Assembly: GCA_039026235.1 (NCBI GenBank)
Contig: JBCCMQ010000002.1
Coordinates: 186,001-250,000, forward strand
Direction of reading: 5' to 3'
Origin: JBCCMQ01 sp039026235
Lineage (GTDB): Bacteria; Pseudomonadota; Alphaproteobacteria; Rhodobacterales; Rhodobacteraceae
DNA: 64,000 nucleotides
Shown: piece after piece, positions 8,844-20,000 of the stretch
Layout: every line of letters starts with the position of its first letter
Position numbering within the stretch: position 1 is the first letter of the stretch
The notes under the pieces: model-generated
Seen by the model: only the letters and a program-made list of their open reading frames with translations
Told to the model about the DNA's origin: nothing
Database searches by the model: none
Made by a program: the position numbers and the translations under genes

Positions 8844-10638
8844 TCCTGCGGTGGTAGTGTTACGGCAGGTTGCCTTACCCCTGGCCGAGAAGATTGCCGG
8901 TGCGATCGGTGCGCGGGTGGATCTGCGTGGCCGTGACTTTGACAAGACGCTCACCCATATCGGAGACCTGTTTTTGGCGGGGCAACCGGTTATTGCCGTG
9001 GCCGCATCGGGCATTGTCATTCGCGCACTGGCTCCGTTTCTAAGCGATAAATGGAGCGAACCGCCGATTGTGTCCGTATCCGAAAGTGGTTCAGCCGTCG
9101 TGCCGCTGCTTGGGGGCCATCGGGGCGCCAATCGGCTGGCGGCCCGCATCGCGGATCTGCTGGACAGCACCGCCGCGATTACCACTGCCGGAGACAGCGT
9201 TCTCGGAGTAGCGCTTGATGAGCCGCCTGGGGATTGGCACCTTGAGAACCCCGAAGACGCAGGGCTCGCGACTGCAGCGCTTTTGGATGGCGCCCGTGCC
9301 CGCCTGAGCGGTTCGGCGGAATGGCTGGCGCCGCTGAAAGGGCGCGTCATCTTTGATCCCGCACCCGATGCGGATGCTCCGCTCGTCTTGCGCGTAGAAG
9401 GCGCAGAACCGCTGATCTATCGGCGTCAGTCGTTTGTTCTGGGGGTAGGCTGTGCGCGTGGTTGTTCTCCGGATGAGATGATCGGGCACGTTATGCGCAC
9501 CCTGGCCGATGCCGGGCGCGCCGCGGGAGAGATCGCCGAGGTGATATCGATTGACCTCAAGTCCGATGAAGCCGCGGTTCACGCTCTGGCCCGGTACCTG
9601 AACGTGCCGGCTGCTTTCTTTCCTGCCGAGCGCCTAGAGGAAGAAAAGCCAAGGCTACTGTCACCTTCCGAAACGGTTTTTCGCGAGGTTGGCTGCCACG
9701 GCGTGGCCGAAGGCGCGGCCCTGGCGGCGGCTGGATCGGACGCGACGCTGGTCATTCCAAAGACCAAGTCCGCCAATGCAACCTGTGCGCTGGCACGTCG
9801 CGGCGGCAACGCATCCATGGGCCTGTCACGCGGCCAGCTGTCCATCGTGGGTGTGGGTCCCGGTCAATCTGCTTGGCGCACGCCCGAGGTCAGCCGTCTT
9901 TTGGGCATGGCCGACGAACTCGTAGGCTACGGTCTCTACATTGATTTGCTCGGGCAGGCGGCCCGGGGAAAGATCAGGCGAGACTTTGCCCTTGGGGAAG
10001 AGGAAGACCGCTGCCGTTACGCTTTAGAACGTGCGGGCGAGGGGCGGCGCGTAGCGCTCGTCTGTTCGGGTGACGGCGGCATCTTTGCCATGGGCGCATT
10101 GGTCATGGAGCTTCTCGACCGGCCGATCGACGCGGGTGGCGTGTCCGACGCCGCACGACGCTCCGAGATTATTCACGCACCCGGAATTTCGGCCCTTCAG
10201 GCGGCTTCCGCACGGGCTGGCGCGCTTCTGGGACATGACTTTTGCGCCATATCGCTCTCGGACTTACTGACCCCGCGCGAAACCATCGTGCGGCGCTTTA
10301 AAGCCGCAGCCGAGGCCGATTTCGTGATCGCTTTCTACAATCCTGTATCGCGGCGCCGGCGGACCCTATTGACTGAAGCGCGGGACATCTTGCTCGCCCA
10401 TCGACCCGCCGATACGCCGGTGCTGCTGGCCAGCAACCTTGGGCGCCCAGACGAAAGGCTGGTCGTTCGCGACTTGGCCGACCTGCAGGTGGACGAGGTC
10501 GATATGCTGACTGTGGTGCTGGTCGGGTCATCAGCATCGCGGCGGGTGTCCAGCGGCGATATGAGCGCCGGTGCCGGCGGAACCTGGATCTACACCCCCC
10601 GTGGATACGCGCGCAAAATCGACGGAGACCTGGCGTGA
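8830..10638 (+). CDS. cobJ: CbiG-CobJ fusion: cobalt-precorrin-5A hydrolase domain plus precorrin-3B C17-methyltransferase
   Basis: A 602-residue two-domain protein. Residues about 1-335 are CbiG-like. They contain VAASGIVIRALAPFL and the LLGGHRGAN motif of the CbiG N-domain, then VLGVGCARGCSPDEMI and the CobE-like C-domain ending VAEGAALAAAG. Residues about 338-602 are CobJ/CbiH, starting LSIVGVGPGQSAWRTPEV, with VALVCSGDGGIFAMG and a C-terminal LGRPDERLVVRDLADL. CobJ drives ring contraction; CbiG opens the lactone and removes C-20 as acetaldehyde in the anaerobic route. Presence of a full CbiG rather than only CobE is notable beside CobN. ATG 8830 lies close behind GGAG; TTG 8836 is also possible. 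Confidence 0.92.
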   Translation: MHLSDPAVVVLRQVALPLAEKIAGAIGARVDLRGRDFDKTLTHIGDLFLAGQPVIAVAASGIVIRALAPFLSDKWSEPPIVSVSESGSAVVPLLGGHRGANRLAARIADLLDSTAAITTAGDSVLGVALDEPPGDWHLENPEDAGLATAALLDGARARLSGSAEWLAPLKGRVIFDPAPDADAPLVLRVEGAEPLIYRRQSFVLGVGCARGCSPDEMIGHVMRTLADAGRAAGEIAEVISIDLKSDEAAVHALARYLNVPAAFFPAERLEEEKPRLLSPSETVFREVGCHGVAEGAALAAAGSDATLVIPKTKSANATCALARRGGNASMGLSRGQLSIVGVGPGQSAWRTPEVSRLLGMADELVGYGLYIDLLGQAARGKIRRDFALGEEEDRCRYALERAGEGRRVALVCSGDGGIFAMGALVMELLDRPIDAGGVSDAARRSEIIHAPGISALQAASARAGALLGHDFCAISLSDLLTPRETIVRRFKAAAEADFVIAFYNPVSRRRRTLLTEARDILLAHRPADTPVLLASNLGRPDERLVVRDLADLQVDEVDMLTVVLVGSSASRRVSSGDMSAGAGGTWIYTPRGYARKIDGDLA

Positions 10639-11405
10639 CGGTCTTTTTTATCGGTGCCGGTCCGGGCGATCCAGAATTGTTGACCATCAAGGGTCATCGT
10701 TTGATTGCGCGCTGTGAAGTCTGCCTTTACGCCGGTTCGCTGGTCCCGGCTGAGGTCGTCGCGGCAGCACCTGCGGGCGCCCGCGTTCTCGACACCGCCC
10801 CCATGCATCTGGACCAGATCATAGAAGAAATCTCTGCCGCGCAGGCGACCGGTAAAGATGTGGCCCGGGTGCATTCGGGCGATCCGTCGCTTTACGGCGC
10901 AATTGCCGAACAGATCCGCCGCCTGCGTGATCTGAACATCCCCTACGAAATCGTGCCCGGTGTGCCGGCCTATGCCGCTGCGGCCGCTGCTTTGGGCCAA
11001 GAGCTGACAGTGCCGGAAGTCGCGCAAAGCATCATCTTGACGCGGACAGCGATGAAATCATCGGGCATGCCGGAAGGCGAAGACCTTGAGACGCTGGGCG
11101 CGGCCCGGACGACCATGGCCATCCATCTCTCCATTCGCAATCTGCCCGAGATTGAGCGAAAGCTCATTCCGGCCTATGGCCCCGATTGTCCAGTAATTGT
11201 CGCCTACCGCGTGGGTTGGCCGGATCAGACATTCCTGCGCGGAACGCTTTCCGACATTCGCGAAAAGGTGCGGGCGGCAAAGCTGACACGGACGGCGCTG
11301 ATTCTTATAGGGTGGGTGTTCGACGCGGCCGAATTTCCCGATAGCGCCCTTTACGATGCGACGCGGCCCCACGTGCTGCGGCCGGTCAAGGGGAAAAAGG
11401 TCTAG
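10635..11405 (+). CDS. cobM: Precorrin-4 C11-methyltransferase CobM/CbiF
   Basis: CobM methylates C-11 of precorrin-4. The 256-residue protein starts MTVFFIGAGPGDPELLTIKG, the family's SAM-binding loop, followed by YAGSLV, VHSGDPSLYGA and EIVPGVPAYAAAAAALG, then IHLSIRNL, all as expected for CobM/CbiF. The GTG start overlaps the cobJ stop (GTGA). It is the last gene of the cbiX operon. Its TAG overlaps the TAG of the convergent cobB gene in a CTAG, leaving no room for a terminator between them. Confidence 0.95.
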   Translation: MTVFFIGAGPGDPELLTIKGHRLIARCEVCLYAGSLVPAEVVAAAPAGARVLDTAPMHLDQIIEEISAAQATGKDVARVHSGDPSLYGAIAEQIRRLRDLNIPYEIVPGVPAYAAAAAALGQELTVPEVAQSIILTRTAMKSSGMPEGEDLETLGAARTTMAIHLSIRNLPEIERKLIPAYGPDCPVIVAYRVGWPDQTFLRGTLSDIREKVRAAKLTRTALILIGWVFDAAEFPDSALYDATRPHVLRPVKGKKV

Positions 11406-12691
11406 GCCGGGCCAATTACATGGGCAAAGCTGCCCGACACGTTCGCGCGCCGCAGGCCCATGGAAAACTTAGCACCGCCGTGGGCTTCCGTGGCACTGTA
11501 CAAGGGATCGGCGGCACCTTCTTCCACCACGGACGCGTAGTGAAATTCGTGCCCGAGCAATGGGCAGGACCAAGGGGCGCCCTGTTGCGGATCAAGACGC
11601 CTGTAACCGAGCGACAGGCGCCTTTCGGCGAAACTCGTCACTACCGGCAGCAAGCCAAGCATGCTGTGAGATTTTCTGTCGGCATCAAGAAGCGCGTCAC
11701 CCAGCACCATGTAGCCGCCGCATTCTCCGTAGATCCGGGTGCCGTCTTCTGCTGCTTTCTTCATTTCGCCCCTGAAGGTCGCTGCACTGGAAAGCCGTGC
11801 GGCGTGCAGCTCAGGATACCCGCCTGGAAGATATACCGCGTCGGCATCACCGTCCGGGGCTTCATTGGCCAAGGGCGAAAACGGCAGTATCTCGGCACCG
11901 GCTCGGCGCCAATCGGCCAGGACGTGCGGATAGGCGAAGGCAAATGCGACATCCTGCGCCACGGCTATCCTCTGACCGATGGGTGCGAGTGTCTTTCCCG
12001 GGAACGCCGGCTGGGCCAGCGGGCGCGCGCGCGCCGCCAATGCGCCAAGATCGATGTTCGCCGTGACCCGGTCGGCCGCCTGGTTAAGGAAGATTTGCAA
12101 GTCGGCCATCTCGGCAGCCTGCACCAGCCCGAGATGACGCTCGGGCAGGGCCAGCGCATTGTCCCGAATCACTGCGCCCAGAACCGGCCAACCCTGATCC
12201 TCGATCACGGTACGGGCCATCTGCACGTGTTTTTGCGACCCAACGCGGTTCAGGATCACTCCTGCCACTTTAATCGCAGGGCGCAGGCTTCTCAGCCCGG
12301 CAATTGCCAATGCAGCGGACTGTGCCTGTTTGGAAACATCCAGAGCGACGACGACAGGCGCCCCAAGCGCTTCTGCCAGATCGGCCACGGATCCGAGCCC
12401 GTCCGACGCGCAGTCCAGAACCCCCATGGCACCTTCGATGAGAAGCAGGTCGCCGCCCTGGTTGGTGGCTTTTTCACAAAGCGTATTCGCGTCCATTGCC
12501 CAGGCGTCCAGATTGACGCTCGGATGACCGGTGGCCGCTTCATGGAAGCGTGGATCGATATAGTCGGGGCCGCTTTTCGCGGCCCGTATCTTGTGCCCTG
12601 CATTTCGCAGCGCCCGCATCAAGCCCAAGCTGATGACTGTCTTTCCAGCACCTGATCGGTCCGATGTCAGAACCAGCGCCCTGGGCGTCAT
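11402..12691 (-). CDS. cobB: Cobyrinate / hydrogenobyrinate a,c-diamide synthase
   Basis: CobB amidates the a and c side chains using glutamine and ATP. The 429-residue protein has an N-terminal dethiobiotin-synthetase-like P-loop (TSDRSGAGKTVISLGL, residues about 9-24) and a C-terminal class I glutamine amidotransferase domain with the nucleophile cysteine in YGECGGYMVLG. YLPGGYPELHAARLS and a C-terminal GHEFHYAS segment with the catalytic histidine are also visible. Its ATG overlaps the cobA stop (ATGA), so cobA and cobB form a two-gene minus-strand unit. Confidence 0.95.
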   Translation of the reverse strand: MTPRALVLTSDRSGAGKTVISLGLMRALRNAGHKIRAAKSGPDYIDPRFHEAATGHPSVNLDAWAMDANTLCEKATNQGGDLLLIEGAMGVLDCASDGLGSVADLAEALGAPVVVALDVSKQAQSAALAIAGLRSLRPAIKVAGVILNRVGSQKHVQMARTVIEDQGWPVLGAVIRDNALALPERHLGLVQAAEMADLQIFLNQAADRVTANIDLGALAARARPLAQPAFPGKTLAPIGQRIAVAQDVAFAFAYPHVLADWRRAGAEILPFSPLANEAPDGDADAVYLPGGYPELHAARLSSAATFRGEMKKAAEDGTRIYGECGGYMVLGDALLDADRKSHSMLGLLPVVTSFAERRLSLGYRRLDPQQGAPWSCPLLGHEFHYASVVEEGAADPLYSATEAHGGAKFSMGLRRANVSGSFAHVIGPA

Positions 12692-13545
12692 GATGCGTCG
12701 GCGACCCGCCCGTGTCCCAGAGGGTCGTAGCTTCGTGGCGCCTCGCCCCGCAGTTGCCCGGCCCAGTCGATCATCTGACGCAAGGCAACCACCTGCCCAA
12801 GGCAGATGATTGCCGGCGCGGACATCTGTTCGGCGGCGGCGGCCTGGGCGGCCTCTGCCAGCGTGGTCTCGAGGATCCTCATGTCCGCACGCGTGGCGTT
12901 CGACACAATAGCCAGCGGCTCACTCGGCGCGCGACCGGCTTTCAGAAGCTGTGCGGTGATTTCGGGCAGGTGTTTCATCGCCATGTACATCACAATCACA
13001 GGGCTGCCCTTGGCCAGCGCCGGCCAGTCTATGGCCGACGGTGTTTTGCCGTTCTGATCGTGGCCGGTCACGATGGTCACCGCCTGATTGATGTCCCGGT
13101 GGGTCAGCGGGATACCTGCCGCCGCCAGACCGCCGATGCCCGCTGAAATCCCGGGCGTTACCCGCAGCGGCACGCCAGCCGCCACCAGCGTCTGCGCCTC
13201 TTCGCCGCCGCGACCAAACACGAAGGGATCGCCGCCTTTGAGACGCAGCACGCGTTTGCCCGCCCGCGACAACTCAATGAGGCGAAGCGATATGTCCCGT
13301 TGCTTGATGGATGGTTTTCCACCGCGTTTGCCAGCGTATTCAGTCACTGCCCCGGCCGCGCGCCACTCCAGAATTTCGGGGTCAACCAGGGCATCGTAGA
13401 CGATTATATCTGCGCGCTGCAGCGCCCAGAGCGCCTCAAGCGTCAATAGACCGGGCGTGCCGGGACCGGCACCCGCAAGCCAGACCAATCCCGCTGGAAA
13501 TTTGGGCCCCTGATAGCCGGGCAGATAGTGTCCTTGGCGTTCCAT
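12688..13545 (-). CDS. cobA: Uroporphyrinogen-III C-methyltransferase
   Basis: CobA makes precorrin-2 from uroporphyrinogen III with two SAM-dependent methylations, the entry step to B12 and siroheme. The 285-residue, single-domain protein carries VWLAGAGPGTPGLLTLEAL, YAGKRGGKPSIKQRDI, VLRLKGGDPFVFGRGGEEA and GIPLTHRDINQAVTIVTGH, all diagnostic. It lacks the N-terminal siroheme synthase (CysG-A) domain. The N-terminus has a short extension (MERQGHYLPGYQGPKFPAG) before the first strand. A 96-bp divergent spacer separates it from cbiD, which presumably holds both promoters. Confidence 0.95.
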   Translation of the reverse strand: MERQGHYLPGYQGPKFPAGLVWLAGAGPGTPGLLTLEALWALQRADIIVYDALVDPEILEWRAAGAVTEYAGKRGGKPSIKQRDISLRLIELSRAGKRVLRLKGGDPFVFGRGGEEAQTLVAAGVPLRVTPGISAGIGGLAAAGIPLTHRDINQAVTIVTGHDQNGKTPSAIDWPALAKGSPVIVMYMAMKHLPEITAQLLKAGRAPSEPLAIVSNATRADMRILETTLAEAAQAAAAEQMSAPAIICLGQVVALRQMIDWAGQLRGEAPRSYDPLGHGRVADAS

Positions 13546-13641
13546 AGTCCTACCCTATCCGGCAGGACGGCGGTGTGTAAGAGCGATTGCGTCAACCCGT
13601 TGCCCACTAGCGTCGCCCTGCAAACAGGGTATTGATGGTCT

Positions 13642-14706
13642 ATGGTCCGACCCGACGATGCGAAACTGCGAACCGGTTTTACCACCGGTGCCTGTGCGAC
13701 CGCTGCCGCGGCGGCGGCGGCCGGTCGGTTGGTGACCGGCGCGTGGTCGGATCCCGTGACGATCTTCCTTCCGCGCGGCCAACGTGTCGCGTTCCCGCTG
13801 ATCAGTCAAAGCACCGGTGAGAATTGGGCGGAAGCCGCGATCGAGAAGGACGCCGGTGACGATCCGGACGTGACCCACGGGGTTCATGTCACCGTGCGTC
13901 TGGTCCGCGGCGCCAAGGGAAGCGGCCTGTCATTTCAAGCTGGACCCGGCGTGGGGCGGGTGACGAAACCCGGCTTGCCAATTCCGCCTGGGGACCCGGC
14001 GATCAATCCGGTTCCTCGCCGGATGATCCAGGAAGCCGTGTCGCTTGTTACGGGCGGAGATCTCGATTTCGACGTCCTGATCAGCGTGCCGGGCGGTGCC
14101 GAGATTGCACGGCGCACCTGGAACCCGCGCCTTGGCATCGAAGGCGGCATTTCAATCCTCGGCACGACTGGCATCGTGCGCCCGTTCTCCTGCGCCGCCT
14201 GGATCGCGTCGATCCATCGTGGGATCGATGTGGCCCGGGCAACCGGAACCCGACACGCGGTCGGGAGCACCGGGGCGACCTCTGAGGCCGCCGCCCAGGC
14301 CCATTTTGGACTTCCCGATCATGCTATGCTTGACATGGGCGACTTTGCCGGTGGCATGTTGAAGTATCTGCGCGCCCATCCGCTTGAGCGGATCACTGTG
14401 GCTGGCGGCTTTGCCAAGCTGACGAAACTGGCACAGGGCGCCCTGGATCTGCATTCGTCCCGCAGCACCGTCGACTTTGACGATCTCGCGTCGATGGCGG
14501 TAACACTCGGTCTGGACCGGGACAGAATTGCCGCCTGCAACACGGCGATGGAGGCGCTTGAACTGGGCGGCCCCGTACTGGCCCGGTTGGTCGCGTCGCG
14601 GGCCGGCCAGACGGCGAAGGCGGTGCTGCACAACCCGCAAACAGAGCTCGATGTCATGGTGGTCGACCGCGCCGGTGCCATCTTAGCAATTGAAAGCGCG
14701 CCGTGA
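13642..14706 (+). CDS. cbiD: Cobalt-precorrin-5B C1-methyltransferase CbiD
   Basis: CbiD is the C-1 methyltransferase of the anaerobic corrin route and replaces the unrelated CobF of the aerobic route. The 354-residue protein starts LRTGFTTGACATAAAAAAA, the family signature. It continues with NPRLGIEGGISILGTTGIVRPFS and the C-terminal VAGGFAKLTKLAQGALDLHSSRS. The gene is divergent from cobA and coupled to cobK by a GTGA overlap. No cobF is seen in the window, so CbiD probably supplies the C-1 methylation here. Confidence 0.94.
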   Translation: MVRPDDAKLRTGFTTGACATAAAAAAAGRLVTGAWSDPVTIFLPRGQRVAFPLISQSTGENWAEAAIEKDAGDDPDVTHGVHVTVRLVRGAKGSGLSFQAGPGVGRVTKPGLPIPPGDPAINPVPRRMIQEAVSLVTGGDLDFDVLISVPGGAEIARRTWNPRLGIEGGISILGTTGIVRPFSCAAWIASIHRGIDVARATGTRHAVGSTGATSEAAAQAHFGLPDHAMLDMGDFAGGMLKYLRAHPLERITVAGGFAKLTKLAQGALDLHSSRSTVDFDDLASMAVTLGLDRDRIAACNTAMEALELGGPVLARLVASRAGQTAKAVLHNPQTELDVMVVDRAGAILAIESAP

Positions 14707-15449
14707 GACGGATCCTGCTTCTGGGCGGCACAAGGGAAGCGCGTCGCCTTGGTGCTTTCCTTGCCGGCGTGCCGGGCATCTCGGCAGTGATGTCACTGGC
14801 TGGACGCACCCAGGACCCGGCCGACCAGGGTTTGCCGCTGCGAATTGGCGGCTTTGGCGGGGTCGGGGGTCTCGCTGAGTATCTTCGCGAGAACAGGATT
14901 GATCTGTTGCTGGATGCGACGCACCCATTTGCGGAACAGATGTCGCGCCATGCGGCAGAAGCATCAAAGCTGACCGGTACACGCCTGATCTATCTGCGAC
15001 GGCCCCCTTGGACCGAACAGCCGGGAGAGGAATGGATACGGGTTCCCAACCTTGAAGCGGCTGTTCGCGCGTTGCCAGAAGGGGCGCGTGCGTTCGCTGC
15101 GACGGGTCGAGGATCGCTGGAGGCATTTCTGGCTCGACGGGATGTCTATATGATCCTTCGGGTGATCGACCCGCCCGGCGCGCCGTTTCCCGGTAACGGT
15201 CAATTTGAGGTCGCGCGTCCACCCTTTTCGGTCGCGGCCGAAAGGCGCCGCCTGGAAGTGCTGGGTGCCACTCATCTTGTGGTCAAGAATGCCGGGGGTG
15301 ATCCCGCGCGCACAAAGCTGACGGCCGCGGCAGCGCTTGGTTTGCCAATCGTCATCGTCGCGCGCAACCCATTGCCCGCAGGGGTACCTGTCCTAACCTC
15401 GGTCGAAGAAACGCTTGGTCACTTGCGGTCCGGGTCGGAATTGGCCTGA
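14703..15449 (+). CDS. cobK: Precorrin-6A reductase CobK/CbiJ
   Basis: CobK reduces the macrocycle of precorrin-6A with NADPH. The 248-residue protein begins RRILLLGGTREARRLGAFL, the N-terminal Rossmann strand and loop of the family. Next come LLLDATHPFAEQMSRHAAEAS, TGTRLIYLRRPPW, FAATGRGSLEAF and a C-terminal VVKNAGGDPARTKLTAA, in which the Lys-Asn-x-Gly loop is characteristic. The GTG start overlaps the cbiD stop. The unit ends here, about 55 bp before the cobalamin riboswitch that opens the next unit. Confidence 0.93.
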   Translation: MRRILLLGGTREARRLGAFLAGVPGISAVMSLAGRTQDPADQGLPLRIGGFGGVGGLAEYLRENRIDLLLDATHPFAEQMSRHAAEASKLTGTRLIYLRRPPWTEQPGEEWIRVPNLEAAVRALPEGARAFAATGRGSLEAFLARRDVYMILRVIDPPGAPFPGNGQFEVARPPFSVAAERRRLEVLGATHLVVKNAGGDPARTKLTAAAALGLPIVIVARNPLPAGVPVLTSVEETLGHLRSGSELA

Positions 15450-15504
15450 CATCCGCCGCGATCCGTCTTGACAGGCCTTGCCGCACAAAGTCTATCCTTG
15501 ATCT

Positions 15505-15712
15505 CGAGGTTCCCGCGACTGGGCAGACGCCGGGTCAGGGATAAAGAGGGAATGCCGCGCGTGCCGACCCAAGCAGGGGGCACGGGACGGCAGCCGCCCC
15601 CGCGACTGTAAGCGGTGAGCCGGTGCCGGAATGCCACTGGGAATTTCCCGGGAAGGCGTGCATCAGGCCAGGATCCGCCAGCCAGGAGACCTGCCTCAAA
15701 AACCGCCGGACC
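15505..15712 (+). promoter_or_regulatory. Cobalamin (adenosylcobalamin) riboswitch
   Basis: The conserved cobalamin-riboswitch elements appear in order on the + strand. They are a GGTTCCC arm near 15509, the AGAGGGAA partner near 15545, a GCCGCCCCCGCGACTGTAAGC core near 15590-15613, the GGTGAGCC and GCCACTGGG segments, CCGGGAAGGCG, and a perfect B12 box GCCAGGAGACCTGCC at 15681-15695. The element lies 235 bp upstream of cobW and most likely represses the cobW-cobN-cobO-MPP-cobQ unit when cobalamin is abundant. The exact ends are estimated. I see no strong U-tract terminator, so translational control is more likely. Confidence 0.93.
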
Positions 15713-15824
15713 TGTTCCGGCGAGAACGTGACACGGGCGGGGTGCTCCGGGTGACGCCGCGTCCGGGTAACCGGTACCGGTCGGCATCTTGGCGGTAGTC
15801 CGCACAACAGGAGAGCCGGCGGCC

Positions 15825-15930
15825 GTGATTTATCCGAACATCATGATGGTCACGCTGCCACCAGAAAAAACGCTTCTTCCAACCGACAACCCGTGGGGCA
15901 CCGGGTGCGGCGTACTGCAAAGGACAAATC

Positions 15931-15941
<11 letters not shown>
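15825..15941 (+). CDS. Possible small leader ORF (38 residues) between riboswitch and cobW
   Basis: A GTG at 15825 follows AGGAGAG by about eight bases and opens a 38-codon frame that ends TAA at 15939-15941, overlapping the cobW start by 11 bases. The peptide includes LPTDNPWGTGCGV and ends LQRTNHAS. I know no family for it. Its placement between a B12 riboswitch and the first regulated gene would fit a translated leader that couples cobW translation to riboswitch control. The ribosome site is better than that of cobW itself. It may be chance. Confidence 0.35.
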
Positions 15942-17016
<1,075 letters not shown>

Positions 17017-17022
17017 ACCAAG

Positions 17023-20000
17023 GTGCATCTTCTCGCCGCAGAACCGGGAACTGTTACGGACGGCTCAGAGCCTGTTGATCCGGATCAGACCCCAGCCGAC
17101 GTCGTCTTCATCTCGGCGGCCGACAGTGAACTTGCGGCCTTGTCAGAGGCACGGGCAGGGCTTGGCCGAAGTGCTCCGGGGCTACGCCTGGCCAACCTGT
17201 CCTGGTTGGCGCATCCCTTTTCGGTCGACAAATACATCGACGACACGCTTTCCCGATCGCGGCTGATTGTGGTCCGCGCGCTGGGCGGGGCCGCCTATTG
17301 GCGCTATGCGGTCGAACAGTTGTCGGCTCGCTTGGGCGACGCGGGCATACGGCTCGCGCTACTTCCAGGGGACGACAAGCCCGACGATGAACTTTTGCAG
17401 CTGTCGACGGTCTCTGACACCGACTGGACCCAGCTCTGGGCTTACCTGACCGAAGGCGGGCCCGGTAACGCGTCGAGTTTTCTGGAATATGCGCGACATA
17501 TGCTGGACGGCACGCCCGTGCCGCCACCGGCAACACCGCTTTTGCGGGCAGGGTGCTATTGGCCGGGCGCCGCGGTGACGGACCCAGGGACAGTGTCGGA
17601 CCACTGGACCAAGGGCGCGCCGGTCGTGGCCATCGTCTTTTACCGGGCTCTCTTGCAGGGCGCCGGGTTGAATCCGGTAAACCAGATGGTGCGCGCATTG
17701 CTTCAGCGGGGGCTCAATCCACTGCCAGTTTTCGTGGCTTCCCTGAAGGATCCGCTGTCGGCTGCCACAGTTGATGAACTCTTTTCCAAGTATCCCCCCG
17801 AAATCGTCCTGAACGCGACCAGTTTTGCGGTGTCGTCTTTGGGTGGAGACGACGGTGGGGCGGCGCGGGCGCCCACCACGCTAGACAAACCCGGTCGCCC
17901 GGTGCTTCAGATTGTTTTTTCCGCAGCCACCGAAGATGCCTGGCTTGACGAAGCCCGTGGCCTGCCCGTGCGCGACATCGCCATGAACGTGGCCTTGCCG
18001 GAAGTTGACGGCCGCGTTCTTGCGAGTGCCGTATCGTTCAAATCCGAAGCTTACCGCGATCCCGAGACGGAATGCAGTATTGCCACCTACCGCGCGCGGG
18101 GTGACCGGATACAATTCGTCGCCGATCTTGCCGCCAATTGGGTGCGCCTGGGCCGGACACCGCCTAAGGAGCGCCGGGTCGCGTTAATTCTGGCCAACTA
18201 TCCGAATAAGGATGGGCGTCTTGCCAATGGGGTCGGCCTCGATACACCCGCGTCAACAATCGGCGCTCTCAATGCACTGAGCGATGCTGGATATTCGGTT
18301 GACGGCGCGCCCACGTCATCGGCGGCCCTGATGCGGGCCATCATGGATGGTCCGACGAACTGGCTTACGGATCGGGCAGACCGTGAGGGCGGCGTTTGTC
18401 TAAGCATGGAGGCTTACCTCGCGTTTTACGTCGCCCTGCCGTGGGAAGTGCGTCGGGACGTCGAAACACGTTGGGGTCCGCCAGAGAAGGATCCGTTCAT
18501 GGCTCCGGACGGGTTTCGCCTGTCGGTGCTAACGTTTGGCAACGTGGTCGTGGGGCTCCAACCGGCGCGCGGCTATAACATCGACCCCGAAGACACTTAT
18601 CATTCTCCGGATCTTGTTCCCCCGCACAACTATCTTGCGTTCTATGCCTGGCTGCGCACGGAATTCAAAGCCCAGGCTATCGTCCATCTGGGCAAGCACG
18701 GAAACCTTGAGTGGCTACCGGGAAAGGCGGTTGGCCTTTCGTCCACCTGTTTCCCGGAGGTGGCGCTTGGTCCGTTGCCGCATGTCTATCCCTTTATCGT
18801 CAACGACCCGGGCGAAGGGACACAGGCCAAACGGCGCGCGCAGGCCGTCATCGTTGACCATCTGACGCCGCCGCTGACACGCGCCGAAACCTATGGTCCC
18901 CTGCGGGACCTCGAGGTTCTCGTCGATGAATACTACCAGGCGGCGGGCGTCGATCCCAAACGGATCGTACTGCTGCGAGACGAGATTCTGAGCCTCATGT
19001 CCGCGACAGGTCTCGACGCCGATGCCGGTGTTACGACCGGTGACGATACCGACAGCCGCCTTCAGAAGTTGGATACCTATCTTTGCGAGTTGAAAGAAAG
19101 CCAGATCCGGGACGGGCTCCACATCTTCGGTACTGCGCCTGAAGGCCAGCTTAGGACCGATCTCGCCGTGGCGTTGGCGCGTGTGGGACGGGGTGAAGGG
19201 CGGGGCCGGAACGCGTCGCTTCTTCGCGCAATGGCAGACGATTTCGAACTTGGGTTTGACCCCTTGGACTGTCCGATGGCCGAACCCTGGACAGGCCCGC
19301 GCCCGCCGGATCTGGCCGAGTTGACCGGTGACCTTTGGCGCAGCGCCGGTGATACGGTCGAACGTTTGGAACATATGGCTGCGAAACTGGTCGACGGAGA
19401 CGCGCCGCCGCCGGGCCCGGTGAGCCGCCAGGTCCTTGAAGAAATCAACACGCGGGTCCTTCCTGCAATTGACGGATCGGGCAAGGCAGAGACAGATGGT
19501 CTTCTTGCTGCGCTCGATGGCCGTTTTCTGGCCCCGGGGCCGTCCGGCGCGCCGACCCGGGGTCGGCTGGATGTGCTGCCGACGGGGCGGAACTTTTACT
19601 CTGTTGACAACCGCGCCGTGCCGACCCGTGCCGCATGGACATTGGGCTGGGCGTCGGCCGATTTGCTGATCGAGCGCCACCTTCAGGACCACGGCGACTG
19701 GCCCCGCACCATGGCTTTGACTGCCTGGGGAACATCGAACATGCGCACGGGCGGCGATGATATCGCGCAGGCGCTTGCGCTGATGGGTGTCAAGCCCACC
19801 TGGGATCAGATGTCGGGCCGCGTGACCGGCTTCGAGGTTATTCCGCTGGGCGCTTTGGGGCGGCCCCGCGTCGATGTCACACTTCGTGTCTCGGGCTTCT
19901 TCCGGGACGCTTTTCCCGCGCAGATGGATCTTGTGGCGTCTGCCGCGCGGGCGGTCATGGAATGTGATGAGCCGGCCGAGATGAACCCCGCCGCAGCCCA

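Noticed and set aside
8139..9350. 403-residue minus-strand frame
   Set aside because: Antisense to cobI and the CbiG domain; no protein-like pattern.
11420..12655. 411-residue plus-strand frame
   Set aside because: Antisense to cobB, which has clear catalytic motifs.
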